Source: Syntrophomonas sp.
Lineage (GTDB): Bacteria; Bacillota; Syntrophomonadia; Syntrophomonadales; Syntrophomonadaceae
Reading direction: 5' to 3'
Assembly (NCBI GenBank): GCA_003444615.1
Contig: DLUN01000089.1
Location: forward strand, 1,372 to 24,494
DNA length: 23,123 bases
Made by a program: the position numbers and the translations under genes
Part shown: one piece after another, positions 23,105-23,123 of the stretch
Position numbering within the stretch: the first letter of the stretch is position 1
Layout of the letters: each line of letters starts with the position of its first letter
The notes under the pieces: generated by a model
Told to the model about the DNA's origin: nothing
Database searches by the model: none
What the model saw: the letters and a program-made list of their open reading frames with translations, nothing else

Positions 23105-23123
23105 CTGTCTCTTATACACATCT
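23105..23123. other. Tn5/Nextera mosaic-end adapter sequence (library artefact)
   Basis: The final 19 bases, CTGTCTCTTATACACATCT, equal the outer mosaic end used in Tn5 tagmentation libraries, in the direction expected at a read's 3' end. The sequence is therefore not genomic. The natural sequence ends near 23104 in spoIVB; the C at 23105 may belong to either. Confidence 0.93.

Noticed and set aside
23103..23123. spoIVB reading frame continuing to the last base
   Set aside because: The last codons are adapter sequence, not coding DNA.
1..23123. CRISPR arrays, tRNA or rRNA genes, transposase genes, prophage
   Set aside because: None seen; no regular spaced repeats, no cloverleaf recognised by eye, and all open frames are accounted for by housekeeping or sporulation genes.

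Overview
The window is one continuous, entirely plus-strand stretch of chromosome from an endospore-forming, low-GC Gram-positive bacterium. It carries the complete spoIIIA operon and the start of spoIVB. Between them is the gene order that class Clostridia keep between those sporulation loci: acc genes, asp23, nusB, folD, xseAB, ispA, dxs, tlyA, nadK, argR, recN. An OLE RNA with its partner gene oapA is also present, which points to an anaerobic or extremophilic clostridial lineage. A Syntrophomonas-like or Peptococcaceae-like host is my guess from gene order and protein style, not from a comparison.

Region 1 (1-5569). The 3' end of a zinc-ribbon protein is followed by an 89-bp palindromic repeat, then a sigma-E-like promoter and spoIIIAA to spoIIIAH. 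These encode the mother-cell half of the channel that feeds the forespore. Region 2 (5570-8996) has a sigma-A promoter and a leader hairpin, then a biotin carboxylase system. A carboxyltransferase of the pyruvate carboxylase B/oxaloacetate decarboxylase alpha type is fused in frame to a full-length AccB, followed by AccC. A good internal ribosome site sits exactly at the AccB junction. Region 3 (8997-14974) starts with another sigma-A promoter and carries asp23, amaP and a DUF2273 gene (envelope stress module), nusB, a TsaD/Kae1 paralogue, a divergent folD, xseA, xseB and ispA, mostly tightly packed or overlapping.

Region 4 (14975-16303) is a 747-bp stretch without a protein gene. It holds an extended -10 promoter and an RNA of about 580 nt closed by a perfect 13-bp end-to-end stem. 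Its position between ispA and oapA/dxs, its length and its architecture identify it as OLE RNA. The next gene encodes its membrane partner OapA. Region 5 (16311-22576) is dxs, tlyA, nadK, mnmM (ytqB), argR and recN: isoprenoid precursor synthesis, RNA methylation, NADP supply, arginine control and DNA repair. Region 6 (22577-23123) is the leader and first third of spoIVB. The last 19 bases equal the Tn5 (Nextera) mosaic end, so the natural sequence stops near 23104 and the end is a library artefact.

The points most worth a second look are the OLE RNA/OapA pair, the carboxyltransferase-AccB fusion with its internal start, a FolD with an eroded dinucleotide-binding motif, the TsaD paralogue, a possible AUA start for mnmM, the palindromic repeat, and the adapter at the end.
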